Positions 10,039 to 18,951 of a stretch of 64,000 nt of DNA are shown piece after piece. A program made the translations under genes and the position numbers. Source of the DNA: a virus; IMG/VR virus record IMGVR_UViG_3300027779_000028, positions 1-64,000 of that record. One strand, given 5' to 3'. How positions within the stretch are numbered: the first letter of the stretch is position 1; every line of letters starts with the position of its first letter. The notes under the pieces were generated by a model, which was not told the DNA's origin, ran no database searches, and worked only from the letters and a program-made list of their open reading frames with translations.

Positions 10039-10980
10039 TTATGGGCATGCTGTAACAGCTGTAATTACACCATCTGAACTTACCCCTACAAGCCATTTTT
10101 GAGGTGTGGGGTCTTCGACTAAATAGGTGCCTACAGTTTTTCTTGTTACCGCATATGCATCACTAAAGGCCCAATCGTTAACTACAGGAACGTTTACACT
10201 CCCTGTGACTTTACCTAAAAATATAGTTTTATTTAAAGGGGATACTGTATTAGAACACCCACCTACAGGGTTTTTTTCAGTACATGGTAAGCTTGTAAGG
10301 ACGGTAGGACATTCTACAGTTAAACGCCAACTAGGAGTAGGTTGACCCCCAAGGAGTTCTGCTATCTGCATAGAAAGTGTTGTAGGAGAGCTAAGTGTTT
10401 TAGGTATATAAGCTGTACAAGTAAGAGGGTCTGCAGATGTAGTTAAGCTAGCTGACCCTGCAGAAACCTCAACGGTAGTAGTGTTACCATTTGGTGTATA
10501 AATACTATTATAGAAATCATATTCAATTATACTACCATGAGGACTACCCGTTATTAAAGACCCTACATTAGCGCTATTCCCCATATATGTTAACCCATCC
10601 GTAACTGAGGTAGCATGGTATCCATCTACTTCGGAGCTGAACTCATTAAACACACCGTTATTATAGATACCACGTATCCCATCGGGGATATCTCCCGGAG
10701 AAAAAGATACTTTTATAGCACCTATTGCGGAGCCTAACTCTATAGAGATAAGATATAGACCTAAAGAATTAGGACTGTTTATTGATACACCTCCGCAGGC
10801 TGTTGAGCATGACGGACATTGAGCTCTAGGGAGAAGGACACAGTTTAGTAACTGACGCACAGTCCCCTCTTGGCTATACCATCCATTGGGGGCACAGGTA
10901 GTAAACGCAGAGTCCATAAAAATTCCCGTTGCCGTTACTAGGTTAGGCCCGTTTAAGTAAAAACTTCCGATAGTTCCCAT
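10039..10980 (-). CDS. Cysteine-containing tail structural protein, 313 aa
   Basis: Ser/Thr/Gly-rich beta protein. The N-terminus has an APNGWYSQEG motif and then a cysteine cluster (LPRAQCPSCSTACGG, about residues 50-67), with further cysteines near the C-terminus. The cluster could bind metal or form disulfides after release. It directly follows the 1558-aa nozzle-like gene, whose C-terminus is also cysteine-rich, so the two may interact. Assigned as structural from context and composition. Confidence 0.65.
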   Translation of the reverse strand: MGTIGSFYLNGPNLVTATGIFMDSAFTTCAPNGWYSQEGTVRQLLNCVLLPRAQCPSCSTACGGVSINSPNSLGLYLISIELGSAIGAIKVSFSPGDIPDGIRGIYNNGVFNEFSSEVDGYHATSVTDGLTYMGNSANVGSLITGSPHGSIIEYDFYNSIYTPNGNTTTVEVSAGSASLTTSADPLTCTAYIPKTLSSPTTLSMQIAELLGGQPTPSWRLTVECPTVLTSLPCTEKNPVGGCSNTVSPLNKTIFLGKVTGSVNVPVVNDWAFSDAYAVTRKTVGTYLVEDPTPQKWLVGVSSDGVITAVTACP

Positions 10981-10989
10981 TAGATATGA

Positions 10990-13900
10990 TTATGTGCAAT
11001 CGCACTCTGTTATTGTAAAATTAACTCCTGTTGTTGGTCCTGAAACAATAGTTATAGCTCCATCTGCACAAAGGGTAACACTGTTATTAGCTCCTAAAGT
11101 AATATTTGTCTTTACGCCCCCACAAGTTGTATAATTTAAAACTACTTGAGAAGATGTAGTGTTATTTATTAACCACGATATACACTCCCCAACCCCGCAT
11201 GCACAAACACAGCAGGCATCTGCTGCGCTTATAGTGCTGCTACATAAATCTGCTTCCGTAGCTGTTGAGTAGTTCCAAACAAGATAGAGGTAGTCATTAT
11301 TATTTGTTGAGGGCATAGAAAAGCTAGCCGAAAAAGTAGGCGTAGTTCCCGTAGGGTTAAGCGTCGCTGCAGCAGCAAGTAAATTTGATATACCTGCTTC
11401 AGTATTTGGATATAAAGTAGAGCTCTTTAGCCATAAAAATTTATCTGTAGCTACGTTTAAATTGTAATCATCTGTCGATTGCTTATCCGAAATCATATAT
11501 ACCGTAGCTCCCTGAGCAGGGATAACCCCCGCTCCTTGAGGCCCTGTTATCTCAGAATATTGAGATACCACACGAGCATATGTAGAGGTTAGAAATAGAA
11601 TTTGATTCGAGTGGGTAGGAGAAGAAAATGACCCGTCTATCCAACGATATTGATTATGAATTAATTTACCTTCATCGGAATTGTTAGTTAGAGTAACTAA
11701 AACAATATTAATGGTATCTGCTACAGGGCACCCTACTGAAAAGTTAACCAAAGCAGTATCATCTGCTGAAGGAACGGAGAATACAATATCCAACTGCTCG
11801 GCTGAAACAGAGTTTTTTACAATCGTTACAGTACCTGCAGCGCTAAAAGGCCCATGAGTAGTCGTGGAACCGTTATAAGTAGCGGTAAAAGAAAAAGTGT
11901 CGCTTACAAGGGGAGCAGGCCAAGATATTATTACATCCCCTACCGTGCCTCCAAGGTTATAACACACACTTACGTCTTTACCCTGTATAGAATACATTTG
12001 AGTTACTCCACATTTTATACATGAAATCTTTTCAGGTATAGTAGTAAGATTATTCCCAAGAACATACTCATTCATATACGGGTCATACCCTCCAAGTTTT
12101 TGGGTAGTAAAGTTTGAGATAAACATATCCCTAAACCAACTTCTCATACCTGCTTCTGAAACTACTGCAAGAGATTCCGCAGGTCCATTTCCTGTGAGTT
12201 GGATAACAGACCCTCTCTTGGCATCTGTAAAGTATTTAGACGGCCCCCATTGAGCAAAACTCTCAGGGTTATTGCTAATTCCAAACTCTTCTACTCTAGC
12301 TATCTGTGTTCCTAAAATTTGAGGAACTGAAGCGACAACACCCCCTCCGGTAGAATCGGATATAAGATTCTTACTCGCAAGGACATACGATATCTTATCT
12401 TCTTGAAGGACAAGGATATTGGTATCTTGAGCCACCATCTTTTCGATAGGACCAAAAGACTCTTCTAAAGGTTTAAAGTTAGCAAGACCAAGGTTAAATT
12501 CATTTAATCTATTTAAGTTAAACTCATTATTAAAAACCCCGCTATATGTCATATCCGCATATCGGTCTGCTCTTTTAAAGTCTTGAGCAGCTACTGCAGT
12601 AACTCTATTCCCAAGAGCGAGAGGTCGTCCTGCCATAGAGTCACGAATCTTATAGCTTTCTACTCCGTTTCCGAAAGCAAAACAATTAAAGAAAGCGGTG
12701 TCAACTACTCCGGGAATATCACCTGCAATATCCTGATTAGTAATATTCCCGCTATGGTTTCCAAGAGCATCAATAGAATACGATTCAGATGACTCATACC
12801 ACACATCAGGTAAAGCATCCATCGGTTCTGTCTCAAAGACGATAGTATTATTGGCTCTTATAACAGTTATCTTACTCTTTATACACGACTGCTTATCGTC
12901 ATTAGACCCACATGCTGCCGTCCCTGTAATAGCTAAACGTATCTCATTAGTCCCACTATCCATAAACCATCTATAGTAATTTGTATAAAGGCTACCATTC
13001 AATCCATAATAATCCATAAAGGAAACAGGTGCAACTGTTAAAACAGGAGTTACATATAAATTTTCAATAGGTTCGGCACCGTCCGACGCTCCTACCTCTT
13101 GCTGTCCATCATCAAGAGTTTCCGCTACATTATCTCCCTCCCACCAATCAATTATATTAGCATATGTTTCGCTAGAAGTGTACGTTTTATCAAACTTATA
13201 TATCCTTCTTTCACACGCCTCATCTCCATCTCCGGTTCCTTGTCTAGAGAACTCAAATTTTAAATTTATAGAACTTCCTGAAGGGATATTATAAATAGGA
13301 TAAATCCCACCACCATTAGGGGTAGATGTATTCACAGAAAAATAATTTGTAAATTCGGCATAACCAACCGTAACGCAATCCTTATTTTCCTTAGAAACCA
13401 AGACGGAATCATCTATTAAAGAGCTATTAAATTCAGAGTTCCTCATCTGCATATATACCCCTTGAGGAACGGGAATAGCTACGCCTGCAGAGTCTGTAGG
13501 TGTAATAAAATCCTTTTCTTGTGCTTTTTTCTCAAGTACGGTAGCGTAAGTGCAAGATTTTAAAGGTCCATTAATATCTTTTTTAACAATAAGCCTATCA
13601 CCTTCCTCTATCTTGGCAGAGTTCTCTCCTTGAAGTAAGAAGTAATCAGTTGCCGTTACTGTATCATAGAAAAATATACTTGTATATACAGTGTTGTATG
13701 ACGCTTCATCAGGTTTAATAACAAACTTATATCTCTTGGCAAAATCAGGAGCTACCTGCGTTATTGGTATAGTAACCTTAATTTGATTCTTATCAGAAGA
13801 CGTACTACATCCAACATGAATGGTGTTGTTGCGGCTTACTAAGGCTGTAGTGGCACGATTGAACTCATCCATATACACCATACCTATTTCATATCCTCGG

Positions 13901-15666
13901 TTACTATGGAGGCTCTTAGGGCTTCCAAGAGCCGAGAAAGTGGTTCTAATAGCACTAACAGTATAGTACTCAATAATAGAAGCCCATCCCCCACCTGCCG
14001 GAATATCTACAAACTTCATGGCAGGAAACTGAAAGCTAATAACATTACTTCCGTTTGCATGAGTAGCTAGTACAGGTTCTCCTGCAGCGGTTATACCGCT
14101 TGCCTGCTTGTACATAGGTGTTGGGATTCCCCCCGATAAGCTATTAGGTATAGTACAATTAAAAAGGTCAGTTAAAGTAAATCCATCACATGAAGTAGGG
14201 TCAGTAGCGTGATATACAGGAAGGATATTTGATGCAAGACCTACCTTAGTTTGGAAGTCAACACTCTGATATAACTCAGTTACAGAATTATAATCCTGAG
14301 TAAGGGTATATAAAAAATCTAACTGACTATCTGTAGTGACTTCAATAGGTGAGTTTGTGGGATTTCCATTTGCAAAGATAGAGTGATTAAAAGCAAGATT
14401 GAGATTTATAGTAGAACCTGATTTTAAAAATCCAACAGCTTCACTAAGGTCAAGGTTTAGTTGTGAATTAGTTATATTCTGAGGAGTTAGACCCCAAGTA
14501 TATTGAGAACTTTGTCGGGTATAGGAAAGCTCTTTAAACCCAATCGGCTTACTAATAAGTTCTGTGCTATAGTTAAATTGAGTGGGCGAACTCCCTCTCT
14601 TTAAATCCCATCCATCTACATAGTTTCCGTACATGAGCCTATTGCCCATAACGGTCTGTGCTTTAGCTAAAAGAGGGACGTTGTCATACAGTCGAAGTAT
14701 CTCAGAAGAAGGAAGTACAGTAAAAATTTTGCTGTTAGAAAATGAAAATGTTTCAAAAACATTACTCGGAATACCATCATTTGCTTTGTCTATCTTCTCT
14801 ATAACTTTGATAATATCAGTAGACATTTCCTTGAATAGAAGGTCTATACCAACTACTAAAGGCCCTCCGGTGCGAAAGGTTATCATACATGCGTTAGTGG
14901 AGTTTACCATCCCCTCATTTAAGTAAGACTCGTCGCTTAAATCATACTGCTCAGGGATAAAGGAAGGAGCGGAAAATTGTGATATAGCAGAGTACTCATT
15001 GTCCTCATATTTATATCTGTACGCAAAAGAGATAAGTCGGTCTTCTAAAAAGTTATCTTCTCCTTGGAGATTAAAAGGAGCGATAGTAGGCGCAGCAATA
15101 GGAGGTGCTTTTACAACAAGGATATCCTCAGCAGAAAAAACATCTATGTTCGATATAGGGTCAGCATAGTTTTTATTGACATTTATCCTCCTAGGTTGGT
15201 TTAAATCGTCAGTGAAAAATAACAGGTTATCTATTAAATTAATCCCTGTAATAAGATATGTCTTAGAGAAATTAAGAGTAGTGTTAACACCTCCTCCATC
15301 GTCAATACTAATAACGTGATAGGTAAGTGTTAAAGTTGTGGTGTTATAAGAAACAATAAGGTCCAACTTCCCTGTAGCTCCTACAGTAAAACTTTCATCA
15401 TGGACAAACCAATACATAGTCTCTTGCTCTCCATCAGCATAAGCGCCTATACATGTAGCGTCATCGCTTAAAACTGTCCCATCTATATACTCAAGAGTGG
15501 TAAGCCTGTCATTCCCCTTAGAGTTCTCTACAGACCCTATCTCAGAAGACTCAGTAGACCCAAGTCGGATATTTAAAGCATCAATATATTCTCCGTTAGG
15601 GATAAGTCTCTCATCCACGACTTTATTCATGCGACCCGCAATGAAATTTCTTACAGTACTTGCCAT
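10990..15666 (-). CDS. Large tail nozzle/muzzle (stabilisation-type) protein, 1558 aa
   Basis: The N-terminus carries the signature FIAGRMNK (8-15) followed by DERLIPNGEYIDALNI (18-33). I associate this with large podovirus and crAss-like tail proteins that seal the portal exit (stabilisation, nozzle or muzzle proteins). The remainder is a long beta-rich series compatible with propeller and Ig-like domains. The last 150 residues are cysteine-rich (DACCVCACGVGECI) and end in CDCT. It lies 1 bp downstream of the 307-aa connector-like gene. The tail role is likely; the domain fold is inferred. Confidence 0.75.
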   Translation of the reverse strand: MASTVRNFIAGRMNKVVDERLIPNGEYIDALNIRLGSTESSEIGSVENSKGNDRLTTLEYIDGTVLSDDATCIGAYADGEQETMYWFVHDESFTVGATGKLDLIVSYNTTTLTLTYHVISIDDGGGVNTTLNFSKTYLITGINLIDNLLFFTDDLNQPRRINVNKNYADPISNIDVFSAEDILVVKAPPIAAPTIAPFNLQGEDNFLEDRLISFAYRYKYEDNEYSAISQFSAPSFIPEQYDLSDESYLNEGMVNSTNACMITFRTGGPLVVGIDLLFKEMSTDIIKVIEKIDKANDGIPSNVFETFSFSNSKIFTVLPSSEILRLYDNVPLLAKAQTVMGNRLMYGNYVDGWDLKRGSSPTQFNYSTELISKPIGFKELSYTRQSSQYTWGLTPQNITNSQLNLDLSEAVGFLKSGSTINLNLAFNHSIFANGNPTNSPIEVTTDSQLDFLYTLTQDYNSVTELYQSVDFQTKVGLASNILPVYHATDPTSCDGFTLTDLFNCTIPNSLSGGIPTPMYKQASGITAAGEPVLATHANGSNVISFQFPAMKFVDIPAGGGWASIIEYYTVSAIRTTFSALGSPKSLHSNRGYEIGMVYMDEFNRATTALVSRNNTIHVGCSTSSDKNQIKVTIPITQVAPDFAKRYKFVIKPDEASYNTVYTSIFFYDTVTATDYFLLQGENSAKIEEGDRLIVKKDINGPLKSCTYATVLEKKAQEKDFITPTDSAGVAIPVPQGVYMQMRNSEFNSSLIDDSVLVSKENKDCVTVGYAEFTNYFSVNTSTPNGGGIYPIYNIPSGSSINLKFEFSRQGTGDGDEACERRIYKFDKTYTSSETYANIIDWWEGDNVAETLDDGQQEVGASDGAEPIENLYVTPVLTVAPVSFMDYYGLNGSLYTNYYRWFMDSGTNEIRLAITGTAACGSNDDKQSCIKSKITVIRANNTIVFETEPMDALPDVWYESSESYSIDALGNHSGNITNQDIAGDIPGVVDTAFFNCFAFGNGVESYKIRDSMAGRPLALGNRVTAVAAQDFKRADRYADMTYSGVFNNEFNLNRLNEFNLGLANFKPLEESFGPIEKMVAQDTNILVLQEDKISYVLASKNLISDSTGGGVVASVPQILGTQIARVEEFGISNNPESFAQWGPSKYFTDAKRGSVIQLTGNGPAESLAVVSEAGMRSWFRDMFISNFTTQKLGGYDPYMNEYVLGNNLTTIPEKISCIKCGVTQMYSIQGKDVSVCYNLGGTVGDVIISWPAPLVSDTFSFTATYNGSTTTHGPFSAAGTVTIVKNSVSAEQLDIVFSVPSADDTALVNFSVGCPVADTINIVLVTLTNNSDEGKLIHNQYRWIDGSFSSPTHSNQILFLTSTYARVVSQYSEITGPQGAGVIPAQGATVYMISDKQSTDDYNLNVATDKFLWLKSSTLYPNTEAGISNLLAAAATLNPTGTTPTFSASFSMPSTNNNDYLYLVWNYSTATEADLCSSTISAADACCVCACGVGECISWLINNTTSSQVVLNYTTCGGVKTNITLGANNSVTLCADGAITIVSGPTTGVNFTITECDCT

Positions 15667-15667
15667 A

Positions 15668-16591
15668 TTACTTTATCCATTTATTTTGTCCACGAAGATT
15701 CATTAACAAACGGCCCGGATGAATATTACTTAGACGAATTTTAGCATTGCGAAGTAATGCCCCTTTTTCTTTTCGAGCTCGCGTTACAATATACTCCTGA
15801 ACACCCAATTTTGAGTTAAGGATAGAGTAACGAATATATGAATACACAAACTCTTCAAATAGCTTATTAACAGTTACACTAGCATCATTACCATTTTCCA
15901 TACCATCAGATACATACTCAAGTACTGCTAACTTATTATTCATTACAGAACTAAAATTAATTACACCACCTTTTTTATCTATTGAGAATGTTGGATTAAC
16001 ATTAGCAGTCTCCGGATTCAAACCAAAACGAGCACCAATTTGATAATCAAAGTACCAATTTCCGTCATACTGCCATCCTTCAATTCCATTGTAAGGGTTA
16101 TTAGCATTAAGATATATGCTTTTCTTAGTTCCTATAATACGCTGATATGACATATCTGAAAACTCAGGCTTTAAGACATTTCCATCTTGGTCAAATAAAA
16201 TCTTTGCATCATTGTCTTGTATATAGGCATTACTCCAATTTGTTTGGATATTCTCACTTAAGGGAAATAGTGTGCCGTTCTCATATAAAGAAATACGAAC
16301 CCAATTAACGTAGTCCTGAGGGAGGATATATCTCAAAGAGTCTCCTACGGATAGCTCAAGGATTTTAACCTCTTTAAAGGCATCGTAATTGAGCTCCATG
16401 ATAGCTCTCTTAGCATGGAAGAGAACTTTAAATCTATCTTCGTTATTTACAAGAGAATGATTTCCGCTATAAACCAACATAAAGTTGTTTACAATATCAG
16501 ACAAGGATACAAATTGATATGACCCCCAATTTTCATTAGTAGGATTAGCACCTTCATTCTCGTAATAATTATAATCTGTGATATACGGCAT
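15668..16591 (-). CDS. Head-tail connector / tail tubular A-like protein, 307 aa
   Basis: Mixed alpha/beta protein with NEDRFKVLFHAKRAIMELNYDAF-type helices (about 45-70), then LRYILPQDYVNWVRI, then a beta-rich middle and a basic C-terminal helix (RARKEKGALLRNAKIRLSN). The LPxDYvnwvri pattern is typical of ring/adaptor proteins between portal and nozzle in podoviruses. Its start overlaps the preceding stop by 1 base. Function is inferred from pattern and position. Confidence 0.7.
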   Translation of the reverse strand: MPYITDYNYYENEGANPTNENWGSYQFVSLSDIVNNFMLVYSGNHSLVNNEDRFKVLFHAKRAIMELNYDAFKEVKILELSVGDSLRYILPQDYVNWVRISLYENGTLFPLSENIQTNWSNAYIQDNDAKILFDQDGNVLKPEFSDMSYQRIIGTKKSIYLNANNPYNGIEGWQYDGNWYFDYQIGARFGLNPETANVNPTFSIDKKGGVINFSSVMNNKLAVLEYVSDGMENGNDASVTVNKLFEEFVYSYIRYSILNSKLGVQEYIVTRARKEKGALLRNAKIRLSNIHPGRLLMNLRGQNKWIK

Positions 16592-17331
16592 TATGCTTGT
16601 TGTTGAAGGTTTTGAGTTTCTTCAGTCTGTGCATATGTATATACATCAGCCTCACGAATAGACATTCCACACATCTGTAGGATTAAATTTACTAACTGCG
16701 GCTCATCATCAATAGGAAGCTCAAAGTCTTGAAAGTCAGCTTGGTTGGGATTATACATAGGCTCTCCTCCTGTAACTACAGAGTATGTCCAATTGGGGTC
16801 AAAAGGATAGCGGATATATTGCGCTTCTACTTGATTAGCTGCATTAATAGTAGCAGGGAAAACAGTTAAAAGATTGCCTTCAATAGTATAAGCCGGGAAA
16901 GCTGTAGTAGGAGCTAGTAACATAGAGTTATTTAGCATAGTAATTTTACTATGTGTAACAGCCTCGGCTTCTCCTGTAAATACCGAAGCAGCGGTAAAGC
17001 ATAAGACTTTGTTTAAAAGATAAAAGTCATCTGAAGTAGTTGCTATAGAAGGAAGGTTATATACATTAGCTCCCGCAGTAACAATAGACAAGTCATTTGT
17101 AACAGAGAAGATGTCTATAGACTCTGAGATGCTCTTAGAGGCATCAGCATACTCAGTACCTGAGGTGCGTTTATTCTCTTTGTTTAAAGCGTTATTATAG
17201 TCTGAGAAATAGTTCTCAAAAATTGTAAGCTGTGCTTGTTTAGCAAACAAGTTAAAGTCTGCCGGAGATATATACCCATAATTATTCTTATTGAGTATGG
17301 ACAACACTGTGTTTCTAACGGAATTTATCAT
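16591..17331 (-). CDS. Connector/ring-like structural protein, 246 aa
   Basis: The start is placed at ATG 17331 (MINSVRNTVL). The frame stays open to 17406, but that extension runs through an intrinsic terminator and a TATCTTTG promoter, and encodes an atypical hydrophobic leader. The N-terminus is helical (SPADFNLFAKQAQLTIFENY) and the middle beta-rich, with NLPSIATTSDDFYLLNKV and an EAQYIRYPFDPNW strand. This resembles tail-ring proteins sitting next to the nozzle. The C-terminus is Gln-rich (NLQQQA). Confidence 0.7.
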   Translation of the reverse strand: MINSVRNTVLSILNKNNYGYISPADFNLFAKQAQLTIFENYFSDYNNALNKENKRTSGTEYADASKSISESIDIFSVTNDLSIVTAGANVYNLPSIATTSDDFYLLNKVLCFTAASVFTGEAEAVTHSKITMLNNSMLLAPTTAFPAYTIEGNLLTVFPATINAANQVEAQYIRYPFDPNWTYSVVTGGEPMYNPNQADFQDFELPIDDEPQLVNLILQMCGMSIREADVYTYAQTEETQNLQQQA

Positions 17332-17346
17332 GAGTAAACCTTTCCT

Positions 17347-17354
17347 CAAAGATA
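17347..17354 (-). promoter_or_regulatory. Bacteroidetes-type minus-7 box TATCTTTG
   Basis: TATCTTTG, 15 bp upstream of ATG 17331 and immediately after the T-run of the terminator at 17358-17385. It would restart transcription for the tail operon. Confidence 0.65.
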
Positions 17355-17357
17355 GAC

Positions 17358-17385
17358 AAAAAAAAAGAGCCACTAATAGCAGCTC
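17358..17385 (-). terminator. Intrinsic terminator after the small paralog pair
   Basis: On the minus strand an 8-bp stem (GAGCTGCT / AGTGGCTC, two G-U wobbles) with loop ATT is followed by nine T. The wobbles pair only in minus-strand RNA, which fixes the strand. It lies 31 bp downstream of the stop at 17416. Confidence 0.8.
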
Positions 17386-17415
17386 CTTTCTAATATGTAT
17401 TGTCAATAAGTACTC

Positions 17416-17703
17416 TTAAAATGTAGTAACTGCAATATCAGTAACATCTTCACCATCAGGGATAACTACATCCCATATAGGTCGTGTCCAACTTGTTTGA
17501 GCAGCTTGTACACATGCAGCTTGGATAGCTGAAACCATAGCAAAGGTTGCTCCTGTTGTATCAATAGAGAAATAATAACTAGAGTCAGCAGAGCTATAAA
17601 TCTTAACCTTACTTGCGGTTGCAAGTTCAACAAATAAACCTTGTCCTACAGGTATTAGTGCGCTTTTAGAAGCGGTGTATTTTATACGGATATATTTTAT
17701 CAT
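17416..17703 (-). CDS. Small beta-rich capsid/tail accessory protein, 95 aa (paralog B)
   Basis: It shares a scheme with the next upstream gene: M-x-K-Y-hydrophobic start, a PVGQGLFVE-like segment against PIGNGLYAE, a KIYSS/RLYNS strand, and an aromatic strand followed by a helix. The pair are tandem paralogs overlapping by 4 bp. Between the capsid block and connector genes, such small beta proteins could be decoration or adaptor subunits. No family recognised. Confidence 0.65.
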   Translation of the reverse strand: MIKYIRIKYTASKSALIPVGQGLFVELATASKVKIYSSADSSYYFSIDTTGATFAMVSAIQAACVQAAQTSWTRPIWDVVIPDGEDVTDIAVTTF

Positions 17704-17999
17704 GATGGAGATAAGGTTAATGCAATAGAAGCCACCACTGCACTTGCAGGAAGACTCACCTCTACTTCAGAGTTTTGCCAAGTAGTTGCAGAAGCGTTTT
17801 CTAAAGCTGCCATAATACTCACAGTTAATTCTGCTGTTGCAACAGTGCCACCTGACGTTACTAATTTGTAGTGATATATAAAAGAATCTGAATTATAGAG
17901 CCTTGTTTCTGTATCGCTCTTTTTTTCTGCATACAATCCATTCCCGATGGGAACGTTATGAACACCTGCAGTGGTGTTAAATTTAAGGTATTTTTGCAT
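17700..17999 (-). CDS. Small beta-rich capsid/tail accessory protein, 99 aa (paralog A)
   Basis: First gene of the paralog pair, preceded by its own TATATTTG box and terminator. It contains VPIGNGLYAEKK, ETRLYNSDSF and a C-terminal Val/Ser/Ala-rich strand. The sister gene (17416-17703) begins inside its stop codon, so equimolar expression is likely. Function unknown; structural by context. Confidence 0.65.
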   Translation of the reverse strand: MQKYLKFNTTAGVHNVPIGNGLYAEKKSDTETRLYNSDSFIYHYKLVTSGGTVATAELTVSIMAALENASATTWQNSEVEVSLPASAVVASIALTLSPS

Positions 18000-18028
18000 C
18001 TTTAAAAAATTAGATGATTAATAAAAAC

Positions 18029-18036
18029 CAAATATA
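18029..18036 (-). promoter_or_regulatory. Bacteroidetes-type minus-7 box TATATTTG
   Basis: TATATTTG, 29 bp upstream of the ATG at 17999 and just after the T-run of the preceding terminator. Confidence 0.6.
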
Positions 18037-18041
18037 CGCAT

Positions 18042-18067
18042 AAAAAAAGGGACGCAATTTGCATCCC
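18042..18067 (-). terminator. Intrinsic terminator after the 248-aa head gene
   Basis: Minus strand: stem GGGATGC / GCGTCCC (one T-G wobble), 5-nt loop, then seven T. It lies 63 bp downstream of the stop at 18131. Confidence 0.8.
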
Positions 18068-18130
18068 TCTTTAAACAGAATTGACCGAAACCATTGACTT
18101 TAAGTATTAAGCTACTATAAAGATAAGACT

Positions 18131-18877
18131 TTATAGGTAAGTTTCCAACATTTTTAAAGCTTCAACTCCATCATCGGTAATAAAATATGACTCACATGCA
18201 GCCAAAGAATCTTCTCCGAAAGGAATAGTAAGCATTTTCTTTTTACTTGATGCGGTATTAAACCACACCTCAGACTTATTACGTCTATGAGTTAAAAGAG
18301 AGGTGCTAAAGAAATTTTGGATATTAGACTGCAACTTTAGATGGGGGTCATTAACAATTTCTAAAAACCTCTGTGGGTCATTACGAGCTTTAATTAAAAG
18401 GTCTCTTCGTAACTCAGATGTAGTTAATGTAGACGGGTCTATACCATACATTACACGAGCTACATTTTCTGACTGCTCAATGCTTAATGCACGGCACTCA
18501 ATTAAAGCGTCTACTTCATAGTTTAAGTTTTCCATCTCGACAGCAGCATCACGTTCAAGATTAATTTCCACAAATCTAGCTCCATTTAAGGGATGTAGAT
18601 GAAGGAACTTCTGTAAAGCAGGGTTGTTTTTAGGTACTTGTAGCATGCCATCAATAAAAACAATAGGTTCCACTACTACGTGGCCATCTTGTTCGTCTAC
18701 ATAAATAGACTGTTGATTTGCAGCATAACGTATCTCTCGGTTTTCACCTTTGTCTTCATCAAATTGAAGCATAGGTTGTCTCTTATTCCCTCCGGGACTA
18801 ATATAAGTAGAGAGGGGTGCCGCACCATTCGCTAATTTGTATGTGCGGTCTTTTAGAACGAGTTTGTTCTTTTTCAT
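18131..18877 (-). CDS. Head-associated protein downstream of the capsid gene, 248 aa
   Basis: The start is set at ATG 18877 (MKKNKLVLKDRTYKL). An in-frame extension to 18937 falls inside the capsid-gene terminator. The N-terminal 60 residues are basic and Gly-rich. The middle has IDGMLQVPKNNPALQKFLHLHP, a pattern I have seen in phage proteins encoded next to capsid genes, followed by acidic helices. The C-terminus ends SYFITDDGVEALKMLE. Probably a minor head or completion protein; no enzymatic motif seen. Confidence 0.65.
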   Translation of the reverse strand: MKKNKLVLKDRTYKLANGAAPLSTYISPGGNKRQPMLQFDEDKGENREIRYAANQQSIYVDEQDGHVVVEPIVFIDGMLQVPKNNPALQKFLHLHPLNGARFVEINLERDAAVEMENLNYEVDALIECRALSIEQSENVARVMYGIDPSTLTTSELRRDLLIKARNDPQRFLEIVNDPHLKLQSNIQNFFSTSLLTHRRNKSEVWFNTASSKKKMLTIPFGEDSLAACESYFITDDGVEALKMLETYL

Positions 18878-18896
18878 AAGGATTAAATTTAAATTA

Positions 18897-18935
18897 AGAA
18901 AAAAAATAAAAGGACGAGGGAATATTCCCTCGTCC
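18897..18935 (-). terminator. Strong intrinsic terminator after the major capsid gene
   Basis: A perfect 24-bp palindrome (12-bp arms, GGACGAGGGAAT) at 18912-18935, followed on the minus strand by TTTTATTTTTTTT. It begins 17 bp after the capsid stop codon. It probably sets a high capsid/downstream transcript ratio. Confidence 0.9.
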
Positions 18936-18951
18936 AATTACCATATATATA

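Noticed and set aside
17331-17406. N-terminal extension of the 246-aa protein
   Set aside because: It would read through an intrinsic terminator and a minus-7 box.
18877-18937. N-terminal extension of the 248-aa protein
   Set aside because: The extra codons are the perfect terminator palindrome of the capsid gene.
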